Source: Prosthecobacter debontii (GTDB taxonomy: Bacteria; Verrucomicrobiota; Verrucomicrobiia; Verrucomicrobiales; Akkermansiaceae). Taken from it: DNA of 55,238 nucleotides. Every line of letters begins with the position of its first letter. Position 1 is the first letter of the stretch. Positions 24,719-33,099 of the stretch are shown here, piece by piece. A program made the position numbers and the translations under genes. Under the pieces are notes generated by a model, which was given only the letters and a program-made list of their open reading frames with translations, was not told where the DNA came from and searched no databases. The DNA is taken from positions 1 to 55,238 of the forward strand of contig CAMCXJ010000001.1 of assembly GCA_945883455.1 (NCBI GenBank), written 5' to 3'.

Positions 24719-25240
24719 GTGCTCGGCTCCCTGCAGGCGCTGGAGGCGATCAAGCTCCTCCTCGGCATCGGCGATCCGCCGCTGGGGAAAATCCTGATCT
24801 ACGATGCCCTTCGTACTTCCTTCCGATCCCTGAAACTGCCGCACGATCCCGCTTGCCGCCTCTGCGGGAAAAATCCCACGATCACTTCCGTTTCCAATCC
24901 AGAAACCCACGCCAATCACTCCTGCGTAATCCTCGACCCCGCCATGCAAACCATCACCCCCGCCGAACTCAAAGCCCGCCTCGACTCTGGGAGCCTCAAC
25001 GCCCTTCTCATCGATGTCCGCGAAAAGGAGGAATGGGAGATCGACCACATCCCGCAAGCCAAGCTGATCCCGCTCCAGACCATCCCCGCCCATGCGGACG
25101 CCTTGCCGAAGGATTCCGAGATCATCATTCACTGCAAGGCCGGCATGCGCTCCGCCCGCGCCTGCGGATACCTCATGTCCCTCGGCTTCGAGAACGTAAC
25201 CAACGCCACCGGCGGCATGGATGCGTTCCGGAAGCTTTGA
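24719..25240 (+). pseudogene. 5'-truncated moeB/thiF-type gene retaining its rhodanese domain
   Basis: Residues 1-60 (GSLQALEAIKLLLGIG, KILIYDALRTSFRSLKL, CRLCG) match the C-terminal end of MoeB/ThiF/HesA adenylyltransferases; the whole N-terminal ATP-binding domain is absent. Residues 76-173 are a complete rhodanese domain with active-site loop HCKAGMRSA. The frame is open back to the TAG stop of the YugP gene at 24701, so the junction falls within 15 bp. Either a deletion fused the two genes or this is a rearranged copy. A free rhodanese could still be made from ATG 24944 (MQTITPAELKARL). The rhodanese part looks intact and could be active; the adenylyltransferase part cannot be. Confidence 0.75.
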
Positions 25241-25251
25241 TAGCCCCGAGT

Positions 25252-26046
25252 TCATGGAAAAAACGCCCGCAGCGCCTCGACCACGCCGTATCCGCGGGAG
25301 GCGCGGGTGATCAGCCCGCCCCGGGCGGCGACGGTTTCCCGGATCGCACCCACGGCGTTGGCGGGGCAGGCAGCATAGCCCGAATGGGCGTCGGAAAGCA
25401 TCTCGATGTCGTTGTGGCTGTCGCCGGCGGCGAAGGTCTGCGCGGTTCCGAGGCCGTGCAGCCGCGCGACCTCCGTCAAAGTACTGCCTTTCTGGTAGTT
25501 CCGGTGGCCAAAGCGCAGGTAGATCGAGTTCCGTTGCCAACCGAGCTCTGGCACCTCCGCCATCATGGGCGCGATGTGAGCGACGATCCATTCCATCTCC
25601 TCCTCGGTGCGCGAGATCAACCCGGCGGGCTCGCCATCCATCTCGATGTATTGCGCGCCGGTGTGTTCCTCGACCTCATGGCGGATTTTTTTCAGCACCT
25701 TGCGGCAGTTTTTGAAGAGTTTGTGGATATCCTTCTCGCAACGCTTGTTCCAATCCGTATGCGGCAGGAAGCGTCCGAAGTCGTTCGGGAAATGGATCTC
25801 GCGCTCGCGGGCGACCACCCAATCCGGCAGGAAAGGAAACCGGCTTTCGATCAGACCTTCCACGACATGCGGCATCGAGCGGCCAGTATTGATGCCCCAC
25901 ACCGCGCCCCGCGTTTCGCGCAGGCGGCGGATCTCCTCGAAAAACTCGCCCGGCACCGGCGGAGTCCCGGCGGGATCATGCAGTGTCCCGTCGAAATCGA
26001 AGGAAAGGATCAGGTTCGGCTGCGGGCAGGCGTCGAGGGTTCTCAC
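25252..26046 (-). CDS. HAD hydrolase, Cof/sucrose-phosphatase-like
   Basis: 264 residues. Motif I is SFDFDGTLHDP, motif II WGINTGRS, and motif IV AAGDSHNDIEMLSDA, the pattern of HAD class IIB phosphatases such as Cof-type and sucrose/mannosylglycerate phosphatases. The cap domain lies between residues ~90 and 180. Substrate unknown; a sugar phosphate is likely. It converges on the moeB-rhodanese remnant with an 11-bp gap and lies 62 bp downstream of hisF on the same strand. Confidence 0.83.
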   Translation of the reverse strand: MRTLDACPQPNLILSFDFDGTLHDPAGTPPVPGEFFEEIRRLRETRGAVWGINTGRSMPHVVEGLIESRFPFLPDWVVAREREIHFPNDFGRFLPHTDWNKRCEKDIHKLFKNCRKVLKKIRHEVEEHTGAQYIEMDGEPAGLISRTEEEMEWIVAHIAPMMAEVPELGWQRNSIYLRFGHRNYQKGSTLTEVARLHGLGTAQTFAAGDSHNDIEMLSDAHSGYAACPANAVGAIRETVAARGGLITRASRGYGVVEALRAFFP

Positions 26047-26108
26047 GTAGCGAGGCTAGCGCATCTAGGACGATGGGCAAGGATCGTGGCGGCGCGCCAT
26101 TGCCAAAG

Positions 26109-26906
<798 letters not shown>

Positions 26907-26996
26907 GGGCGAAACTTCAAATTTTAAACCCCAAACTTCAATGAAGAAACGGATTCCGGGGTTGTTTCCGGTGGCGGTCGGGGATACCTGTTCCGC

Positions 26997-27581
26997 ATGT
27001 CAGCTGGTGAAAAACGATTTCCAACCGGTGAGCAATACCTCGCATGGGAGCGGGAGGCCGATTTCAAAAGCGAGTATCTGCGCGGTGAAATTTATGCGAT
27101 GTCGGGTGCTTCGCTGGAGCATAACACCATCGCCTCAAATCTGAACGGTGCGCTTTGGAACCAGTTTAAAGACCGGCCCTGCCGGGTTCTCGGTTCGGAC
27201 ATGAGGGTTCAGGTTGAGGAAGCGGATGCTTATTTTTACCCGGATCTATCAGGGTTGTGCGGCGGGTTTGATTTCCACGACGAGCGCAAGGACACCTATA
27301 AGAACCCCCAGTTTGTGATCGAGATCCTCTCCGCCAGCACGGAATCTTATGACCGCGGGAAAAAGTTCTTTCATTACCAGACCTTGCCTAGTTTGCGGGA
27401 GTATGTGTTGGTTTCGCAAGGAGAGGCGGCGGTGGAGATTTACCGGAAGGAGGGGGATCGCTGGATCTATCAGCTCCTCACTGGCGCCGGCGCGGAACTC
27501 AGGCTGGAGTCGGTGGACTGCACGGTGCCGCTATCCGAAATTTACCGCAATGTGACTTTTACCGCCGAAATGCCGGCGTAG
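26997..27581 (+). CDS. Uma2-family (DUF820) putative restriction-endonuclease-fold protein
   Basis: 194 residues. The Uma2 pattern is clear: an N-terminal RFPTGEQYLAWEREADFKSEYLRGEIYAMSG, SLEHNTIASNLNGALW, YPDLSG, FVIEILSASTESYDRGKKF and LREYVLVSQ. The Asp of YPDLS, the Glu of VIEILS and the following Lys make a PD-(D/E)XK-like nuclease core. Uma2 proteins are very common in cyanobacteria and some Verrucomicrobia and are of unknown function. It converges on rpmE2 with a strong bidirectional terminator between. Confidence 0.88.
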   Translation: MSAGEKRFPTGEQYLAWEREADFKSEYLRGEIYAMSGASLEHNTIASNLNGALWNQFKDRPCRVLGSDMRVQVEEADAYFYPDLSGLCGGFDFHDERKDTYKNPQFVIEILSASTESYDRGKKFFHYQTLPSLREYVLVSQGEAAVEIYRKEGDRWIYQLLTGAGAELRLESVDCTVPLSEIYRNVTFTAEMPA

Positions 27582-27596
27582 ATTACGGCTTGATAC

Positions 27597-27632
27597 AAAA
27601 AAACGGCGACCCATTGCGGGACGCCGTTTTTT
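27597..27632. terminator. Bidirectional intrinsic terminator
   Basis: AAAAAAACGGCG and its complement CGCCGTTTTTT enclose a 13-nt loop, giving a GC-rich stem with an A-tract on one side and a T-tract on the other. It lies between the convergent uma2-like and rpmE2 genes and can end transcription in both directions. Confidence 0.88.
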
Positions 27633-27662
27633 GAGAGGAACGGAACATTTCCGTTCGGTGGC

Positions 27663-27932
27663 TTAGCCGACCTTGGGCTTGCCGACGCGGCGGACCGCTC
27701 CGAAACGCTTTTGGAACTTGTCGATGCGGCCTTCGGTATCGACGAACTGTTTCTGTCCGGTGAAGAACGGGTGAGAATCCGACGTGATGCCGGCGGAGAT
27801 GATGGAATGCTCGACGCCGTCGATGACTTCCTTCTTCTCAGAGGACTTGGTCGATTTCGTGACGAAGCGCGCGCCCGTGGTCATGTCAACGAAGACGACG
27901 GGATTGTATTGGGGATGAAGTTCCTTTTTCAT
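27663..27932 (-). CDS. rpmE2: 50S ribosomal protein L31, type B
   Basis: 89 residues: MKKELHPQYNPVVFVDMTTG, SDSHPFFTGQKQFVDTEGRIDKFQKRF. It lacks the CxxC zinc ligands of ordinary L31, which marks the zinc-independent type B paralogue (often induced when zinc is scarce, though in many Bacteroidetes and Verrucomicrobia it is the only copy). It lies 91 bp downstream of dnaA on the same strand. Confidence 0.95.
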   Translation of the reverse strand: MKKELHPQYNPVVFVDMTTGARFVTKSTKSSEKKEVIDGVEHSIISAGITSDSHPFFTGQKQFVDTEGRIDKFQKRFGAVRRVGKPKVG

Positions 27933-28023
27933 GGGAGTTTGGTAGTTGCCACACGTTCCAACGCGCGGGGCGGGGAAATTGGCGGAAATCGGTGGTGTGT
28001 CAAGTTTTTAGGATGTTTACTTG

Positions 28024-29463
28024 CTAGCGCCGTAACTGCTGCTCGATCCGCTCGATCCTTTCCCGCAGGCCGGGTTGCTTTTCCAACTCCGAGACGACCT
28101 TCTTGCAGGCGTGGATCACCGTGCCGTGGTCGCGCCCGCCGAAGGACTCGCCGATCTCGACGAGGGAGTTGTGGGTGAGGCTGCGGCTCAGATACATGGC
28201 GATCTGGCGGGGAAAGGCGATGCTGGCCGGGCGGCGGCGCGAGATCATGTCGGCGAGGCGCAAGTCAAAGGTTTCCGCCACGGCGCGCTGGATGCCATCG
28301 ATGGTCACCTGGCGGCTGGCCTCTTCCTGGATGAAATCCCGCAGCAGGTGCTCGACCTTTTGCACGGACACGCTCTCACCGGCGAGCGAGGCGAAGGTGG
28401 CCACGCGGACAAGCGCGCCCTCGAGACGGCGAACATTCGAGCGGATTTTTTCAGCGAGAAATAATAACACAGATTCGTCGACGGAGACTTTCCACTCCGC
28501 CGTTTTTTTCCGGAGGATGGCGATGCGGGTCTCGATCTGCGGCGGCTGCAGCTCGACGGCGAGCCCGCACTCAAAGCGGGAGATGAGGCGCGGCTCAATG
28601 CTCTTGATCTCGCAAGCGGGGCGGTCGCTGGTGAGGACGACCTGGTTGCGGCCGTCGAGGAGGGTGTTGAAGGTGTGGAAAAACTCCTCCTGCGAGCGCT
28701 CCTTGCCAGCGAGGAACTGGACGTCGTCTATGAGCAGCACATCGGAGCTGCGGTAGCGGCGGCGGAATTTCTCGATATCACCCTTGCGGATTGCCTCGAT
28801 AAACTCGTTGGTGAATTTCTCGCAGGTGAGGTAGATCACGCGGCAGTCGGGACGGCGGCGCAAAATCTCGCGGCCGATGGCGTGCATGAGGTGGGTTTTC
28901 CCGAGGCCGGAACCGCCGTGGATGAAAAGCGGATTATAGCCGACGCTGCGTTTCGTCGCCACCGCCTCGCACGCAGCGTGGGCGAACTGGCTGTTGCCAC
29001 CAACTACGAAATTTTCGAACGTGTAACCGGGATTGAGTCCAGCCGCGGCGGCGCGCTTGTCGAGCATCTCGCCCGGCATCTCCTTGCGGACTTGCGGTGC
29101 AGCGGCGGAAAAATCGTCGATAGATGCTTCGCCCGTCCCGGAGTTTTCGGCGACCAAGATGTTGATCTTGTGCAGCCCCTCGGTGGCCTGGCTGGCTGCG
29201 TAGAGAAGCTCGGGCAGGTAGTTCGTCTCGATCCAGACCTGGTGGATTTCGCCGGGAACGATCACTGCTCCCTGGCCATTGGAGGCTCCGCCCCAGGTAG
29301 CGGCTCCGAACCATCTTTGGAACGCATCACTACCGATGGACTTGCGCAGGGTCTCCGCGATTTTCCCCCAATCACCCTCATCATGGATCGAGCCGTGCGC
29401 TGGGTCTTGCGGCTCTTCTGCGACGGGGACGCTCTCCCCGAATTCCATCGATGGTTGTTTCAT
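28024..29463 (-). CDS. dnaA: Chromosomal replication initiator protein DnaA
   Basis: 479 residues. Domain I is about 30-110, a variable linker follows, and the AAA+ domain starts near NPGYTFENFVVGGNSQFAHAA with Walker A GGSGLGKTHLMHAIG and Walker B VLLIDDVQFLAGKERSQEEFFHTFN. The C-terminal DNA-binding domain carries ARQIAMYLSRSLT-like and GGRDHGTVIHACKKV, the DnaA-box recognition signature. The usual dnaA-dnaN adjacency is absent; the gene is followed by rpmE2. The 399-bp upstream gap has an AT-rich tract but no clear DnaA-box cluster, so I do not call an origin. Confidence 0.96.
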   Translation of the reverse strand: MKQPSMEFGESVPVAEEPQDPAHGSIHDEGDWGKIAETLRKSIGSDAFQRWFGAATWGGASNGQGAVIVPGEIHQVWIETNYLPELLYAASQATEGLHKINILVAENSGTGEASIDDFSAAAPQVRKEMPGEMLDKRAAAAGLNPGYTFENFVVGGNSQFAHAACEAVATKRSVGYNPLFIHGGSGLGKTHLMHAIGREILRRRPDCRVIYLTCEKFTNEFIEAIRKGDIEKFRRRYRSSDVLLIDDVQFLAGKERSQEEFFHTFNTLLDGRNQVVLTSDRPACEIKSIEPRLISRFECGLAVELQPPQIETRIAILRKKTAEWKVSVDESVLLFLAEKIRSNVRRLEGALVRVATFASLAGESVSVQKVEHLLRDFIQEEASRQVTIDGIQRAVAETFDLRLADMISRRRPASIAFPRQIAMYLSRSLTHNSLVEIGESFGGRDHGTVIHACKKVVSELEKQPGLRERIERIEQQLRR

Positions 29464-29673
29464 GGCTTTTAAAAAAAATCCGTTTCGGCTCCCCCCATGG
29501 GCGCATCACGCGGAACGGTTCGTGAAGATGGACGCTGATTTCACACGCCGGAATACTTTTTAGAGCGCGTCTAACAGTTGTGACTTTTCCGCCGCATTCC
29601 ACAAGCGTTCCACGGAATCTTTTTTTTAAAACTTGACCCAGATTTTGATTCGCTTTTCCGAAACAGTTCCACC

Positions 29674-29853
29674 GTCTATCAGGCATTAACCGCATAAGCC
29701 TTTGAACATAAGCGGGTAGGAATGTGGCGTTCCCGTCACTTCGCCGTAGTGGTCAGTTTCCCACCGAAAGGCAGACATGCCCCGAGGAAAGTCACCGCAC
29801 CTTTGAACGTATAAACCAAGGGAAAGCAATCTCAGCGCCCGTAAACATTAGAC
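29674..29853 (+). ncRNA. Candidate structured noncoding RNA, 6S-like
   Basis: This lies in the 399-bp gene-free stretch between dnaA and the symporter gene; bases 29464-29673 hold only the dnaA upstream region with a T/A tract at 29620-29630. On the plus strand, GGAATGTGGCG (from 29719) followed some 70 nt later by CACCGCACCTTTGAAC and AAACCAAGGG resembles the order in enteric 6S RNA (GAATGTGGCG ... CACCTTGAACCAAGGG). Possible pairs include GTCTA/TAGAC as outer stem, CGGG/CCCG, TTCC-CG/CG-GGAA and the hairpin GGCA-GACA-TGCC. No long frame uses it. The 6S identity, the strand and the ends are tentative. Confidence 0.33.
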
Positions 29854-29862
29854 CCGAGTCTC

Positions 29863-31506
29863 TTAAGCGGCCATCCGAGGTTTGCTCTTAAAACAAAGCG
29901 CCACGGCCACGGTCGCCAGTGTGCCCGCCATGATGCGCCACGTGAACTTGATGACCGGCATCCATTCGAAATTTTTGTAGAGTTCTTCGCCGGTGAGCAT
30001 TTTCCAGACATCGTTGGGCAGGTTGCTGAGGAAGGCTACCACGAGGATGCCGACGATCATCGCGATGATGTTCCCGCGCTCGCTGCCGCGGTTTTTCGTG
30101 AACAGCGCGACGATGAAAATGCCCAGCAGCGAGCCGTAGGTGTAGCCGAAGCTGCCGAGAATGATGGGGATGATGGTGAGCCCCGGGTTGTGTGCCTTCA
30201 CGAATGCGGTGGCGAGGCCGACAAGGATCAGGATGAGCGCGAAGGCGACTGTGCTGAGCCGGATGATGCGCACCCGCGCGTGTTCGTCTTCGGGGGTTTT
30301 GAACCAACGGTAGTGGAAATCGCGCGAATAGCTTGTCGCCAGCGAGTTCATCGCCGTGCCGAGCGAACCCATTGTGGTGGCTAACACCCCGGCTATGACG
30401 AGTCCGCGCAGACCTCCGGGCATCACGTCCACTACGAAGTAGGGGAAGATCGTGGTGGCGTCCGGCTTGCCGTTGATCATCGGCAGGTTGGGGTCGCTGA
30501 CGATGTGGCCGTAGTAAACGGACAGAAGGATGCCAATCATTAGCACCGCGTAGGTCACCGGGATGTCGGCGATGCCGGAAAGGATCGTCGCCACCGCGCT
30601 CTGGCGGGTGTTCTTGGCGGTGAGCATGCGCTGCACCATGTCCTGGTCCGTGCCGTGCGTGGCGAGCGTCACAAAGAGCGATCCAAGGAACGCCGCCCAA
30701 ATGTTGTAGGAACTTTCCAGAACGCTTTTCACCTCACCCCAGAAGCCGCCGTATTTCGCCACGAAATCGGCGGTGGGCGGCACGTCGCCGCGCCATTTCC
30801 AGAGCAGCAGGTCGTTCGGCCGGTCGAGATAAGCCTTCGCGCCTTCCCAGCCGCCGGGAATGTGGCTCAGCAGATACCAAACGGAGAAACCGAGCGCTCC
30901 GAAGAGCACCGCAATTTGAAGCACGTCCGTCCAGATCACCGCCTTGATGCCGCCGATCGCCGTGTAGACGGCGGTGAGCAGGGTGATGAGCAGCAGCGCA
31001 CCGCCGGTCAGCCAGAACTGCTGCCACCGGTCCAGCGGTTCGCCGGGATTCATCTGGTTCCAGATGACGATGAGCAGCAGCGTAGGCACCCACAGCCGCG
31101 CGCCGCTGGCCAGCGAACGGGTGATGAGGAAAACCACGCTCGCGAACCGGCGGGTGCGCGGGCCGAAGCGGATTTCAAGGAACTCGTAGATGCTCACCAC
31201 GTTGTGCTTGTAGAAGGCCGGCACGAACACCCAGCTGACCACGAGGCGCGCCAGCAGGTAGCCGACCATCAGCTGTGCGTAGAGGAAATTCCGCTGCTCG
31301 AAGCCTTCCCCCGGAGCTCCGAAAAAAGTCCCGGCACTGATTTCCGCCGCCAGAATCGAAGCAAGCACCGCCCACCAAGGGATCGTCCGGCCGCCAAGGG
31401 CGAAATCCGACGTATCCTGTTTCCTGCGGCCGAAGTACACGCCGATCCCGATGATGATCGCGAAATACAGCCCAATGATGATCAGATCGAATACCAGCGC
31501 GTACAT
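29863..31506 (-). CDS. Sodium:solute symporter (SSS family)
   Basis: 547 residues with about 13-14 hydrophobic helices. SSS-family landmarks are visible: an N-terminal GVYFGRRKQDTSDFALGGRTIPWW, ASILAAEISAGTFFGAPGEGF, and GTDQDMVQRMLTAKN in the loop after helix 7. It imports a solute (sugar, amino acid, sialic acid or similar) driven by the sodium gradient. A Verrucomicrobia symporter of this subgroup often lies with carbohydrate catabolism genes, but none are adjacent here, so the substrate is open. Upstream is the ankyrin gene on the same strand, 55 bp away. Confidence 0.92.
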   Translation of the reverse strand: MYALVFDLIIIGLYFAIIIGIGVYFGRRKQDTSDFALGGRTIPWWAVLASILAAEISAGTFFGAPGEGFEQRNFLYAQLMVGYLLARLVVSWVFVPAFYKHNVVSIYEFLEIRFGPRTRRFASVVFLITRSLASGARLWVPTLLLIVIWNQMNPGEPLDRWQQFWLTGGALLLITLLTAVYTAIGGIKAVIWTDVLQIAVLFGALGFSVWYLLSHIPGGWEGAKAYLDRPNDLLLWKWRGDVPPTADFVAKYGGFWGEVKSVLESSYNIWAAFLGSLFVTLATHGTDQDMVQRMLTAKNTRQSAVATILSGIADIPVTYAVLMIGILLSVYYGHIVSDPNLPMINGKPDATTIFPYFVVDVMPGGLRGLVIAGVLATTMGSLGTAMNSLATSYSRDFHYRWFKTPEDEHARVRIIRLSTVAFALILILVGLATAFVKAHNPGLTIIPIILGSFGYTYGSLLGIFIVALFTKNRGSERGNIIAMIVGILVVAFLSNLPNDVWKMLTGEELYKNFEWMPVIKFTWRIMAGTLATVAVALCFKSKPRMAA

Positions 31507-31561
31507 GCCAAAACGCTAAGGAACATGCGAGTCGATCCAAGCCTTAAGTTTTCGGGGGCGC

Positions 31562-33049
31562 TCACCTGCCTGAAACCCGCGATTTCGATTTCAGGTAATC
31601 GTGGACTTTCACCTGATCCTCATCGCGGTTGAAGCGGTAGGCCTCCTCCCAGGTTGCTCGGCCCTCGCTGTTCCGCGCGTCCACATCGGCTCCGTGGCGG
31701 ACAAGTAACTTCGCAATTTCCAGATTGCCCATCCAGGCGGCGTCGTGGAGGGGCGTATTGCCGCCGTAGCCGCGGGCATGCACATCCGCGCCCTTGCGCA
31801 GCAGTTTCTTCATGATGTCCACATTGCCCGGGGAGCTTGCGCCGTAAAGCGCCGTGTCGCCCCGATTGCTCCGCGCGTTGACGTCCGCGCCTTTTTTCAG
31901 CAGGAAATCCACAAGCTCAGGATAATTATGATACGACGTCGCCTCCATCAACGGAGTGTACCCCGAGCCGGTCCGGGCGTTCACATCGGCGCCCCGCTCG
32001 ACGAGAAGCATCGAGAACTCATAACGGCCTTTGTCGCAGGCAAGGTGCAGGGGGGTGACGCCGGCGCTGCCTGTCACACCGGCCTTTACGCCGTGGTCGA
32101 GCAGGAAGCGGGCAAGGTCATGGTTTCCATGGATAGCGGCCTCATGCAATGCGGTGCGCCCGTATTTGTCGGCAGCGTTGGGATCGGCACCATGTTCCAG
32201 CAACAAGGCCGCAGCGTCAGCACCGCCCCGGTAGCCGAGTTCCATGAGCGGGGTTGTTCCCTCCTTATCGCGTGCGCTTGCATTCGCCCCGCGTTCGATT
32301 AGGACGCGCACCGCATCGGTGTGTCCGCTGAAGCAGGCTAGTTGGAGCGGCGTGCGGGTGTTCATATCAGCTCCATGATCCAGCAGGAAAGCGATGACAC
32401 CCGCGCTGCCCGCCTCGCAGGCATCGAATAGGAGTTGGTTTGCGTAGGATTTTCGGCCTCGCAGGAGGGTGCCGTTGCCTAGCAAAATTTTGACCGCGTC
32501 GGTGCGTCGCTCGCTGACCGCCAGATCAACGGGTAATTCCCCGTCTGAATTGAGCGCGTTGCGGTTTGCGCCGTGCTTCAGCAGCCATTCGACCGCCTCC
32601 GCGTGGCCATGTTCCGCCGCGCCATGCAGCGGCGTCGTTTTCAAATCCGACACCACATTGATGTCCACGCCTTTCCCGACGAGATATAGGATCATTTCCA
32701 CATGGCCATTCTCGGCCGCTTCGTGAAGCGGGGATTCGCCGATCTCATTCTTGATTCGCACATCCGCGCCATGGGCGACGAGAAATTCGGCGGCCTTCAG
32801 ATGCCCGGCATTCGCCGCTTGGTGGAGCGGGCGGTCGCCCATCCTGCCGTCCTCGTTCACATCGCCGCCTTTTTTGAGCAAATCCTCCATCATCGCGATG
32901 TCTCCCCGAGAGGCGGCACCGTGGAGCGATTTGTGCTCGGGGTAAGGGATGCATCCCCCGCAGGGAGACAACAGAGAACAGGATGAGTGGGTGAGGAGTA
33001 TTGCGACGCCCATGATCCAGCGCATCGGCACCCGTTCAAATACACCCAT
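31562..33049 (-). CDS. Ankyrin-repeat protein, probably exported
   Basis: 495 residues. About 13 ankyrin repeats fill residues 40-490, many with the canonical G.TPLH.AA..GH....LL..GAD.N pattern. The N-terminus (MRWIMGVAILLTHSSCSLLSPCGGC) is hydrophobic and Cys-rich, like a signal or lipoprotein leader, although the lipobox is not a good match. An alternative ATG at 33025 gives a shorter leader. Ankyrin proteins mediate protein binding; partners are unknown. Next to it on the same strand lies the symporter, and upstream the giant subtilase ends 51 bp away. Confidence 0.87.
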   Translation of the reverse strand: MGVFERVPMRWIMGVAILLTHSSCSLLSPCGGCIPYPEHKSLHGAASRGDIAMMEDLLKKGGDVNEDGRMGDRPLHQAANAGHLKAAEFLVAHGADVRIKNEIGESPLHEAAENGHVEMILYLVGKGVDINVVSDLKTTPLHGAAEHGHAEAVEWLLKHGANRNALNSDGELPVDLAVSERRTDAVKILLGNGTLLRGRKSYANQLLFDACEAGSAGVIAFLLDHGADMNTRTPLQLACFSGHTDAVRVLIERGANASARDKEGTTPLMELGYRGGADAAALLLEHGADPNAADKYGRTALHEAAIHGNHDLARFLLDHGVKAGVTGSAGVTPLHLACDKGRYEFSMLLVERGADVNARTGSGYTPLMEATSYHNYPELVDFLLKKGADVNARSNRGDTALYGASSPGNVDIMKKLLRKGADVHARGYGGNTPLHDAAWMGNLEIAKLLVRHGADVDARNSEGRATWEEAYRFNRDEDQVKVHDYLKSKSRVSGR

Positions 33050-33099
33050 GCCATGAGTCTAGCGTCCCCAAGCGGGTGACCAAGTTTCAAATTGGGACA

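Noticed and set aside
29780..29800. RNase P RNA signature (GAGGAAAGTC)
   Set aside because: The 10-base match is exact, but the long P-RNA body and its 3' conserved blocks are missing in the remaining space before the symporter gene.
29740..29800. Signal recognition particle RNA
   Set aside because: GGTCAG is present, but the GGAA tetraloop with AGCAG on the other arm is not.
29464..29862. Possible replication origin upstream of dnaA
   Set aside because: An AT-rich tract exists, but I found no TTATNCACA-type DnaA boxes in either direction, only weak TTCCAC resemblances.
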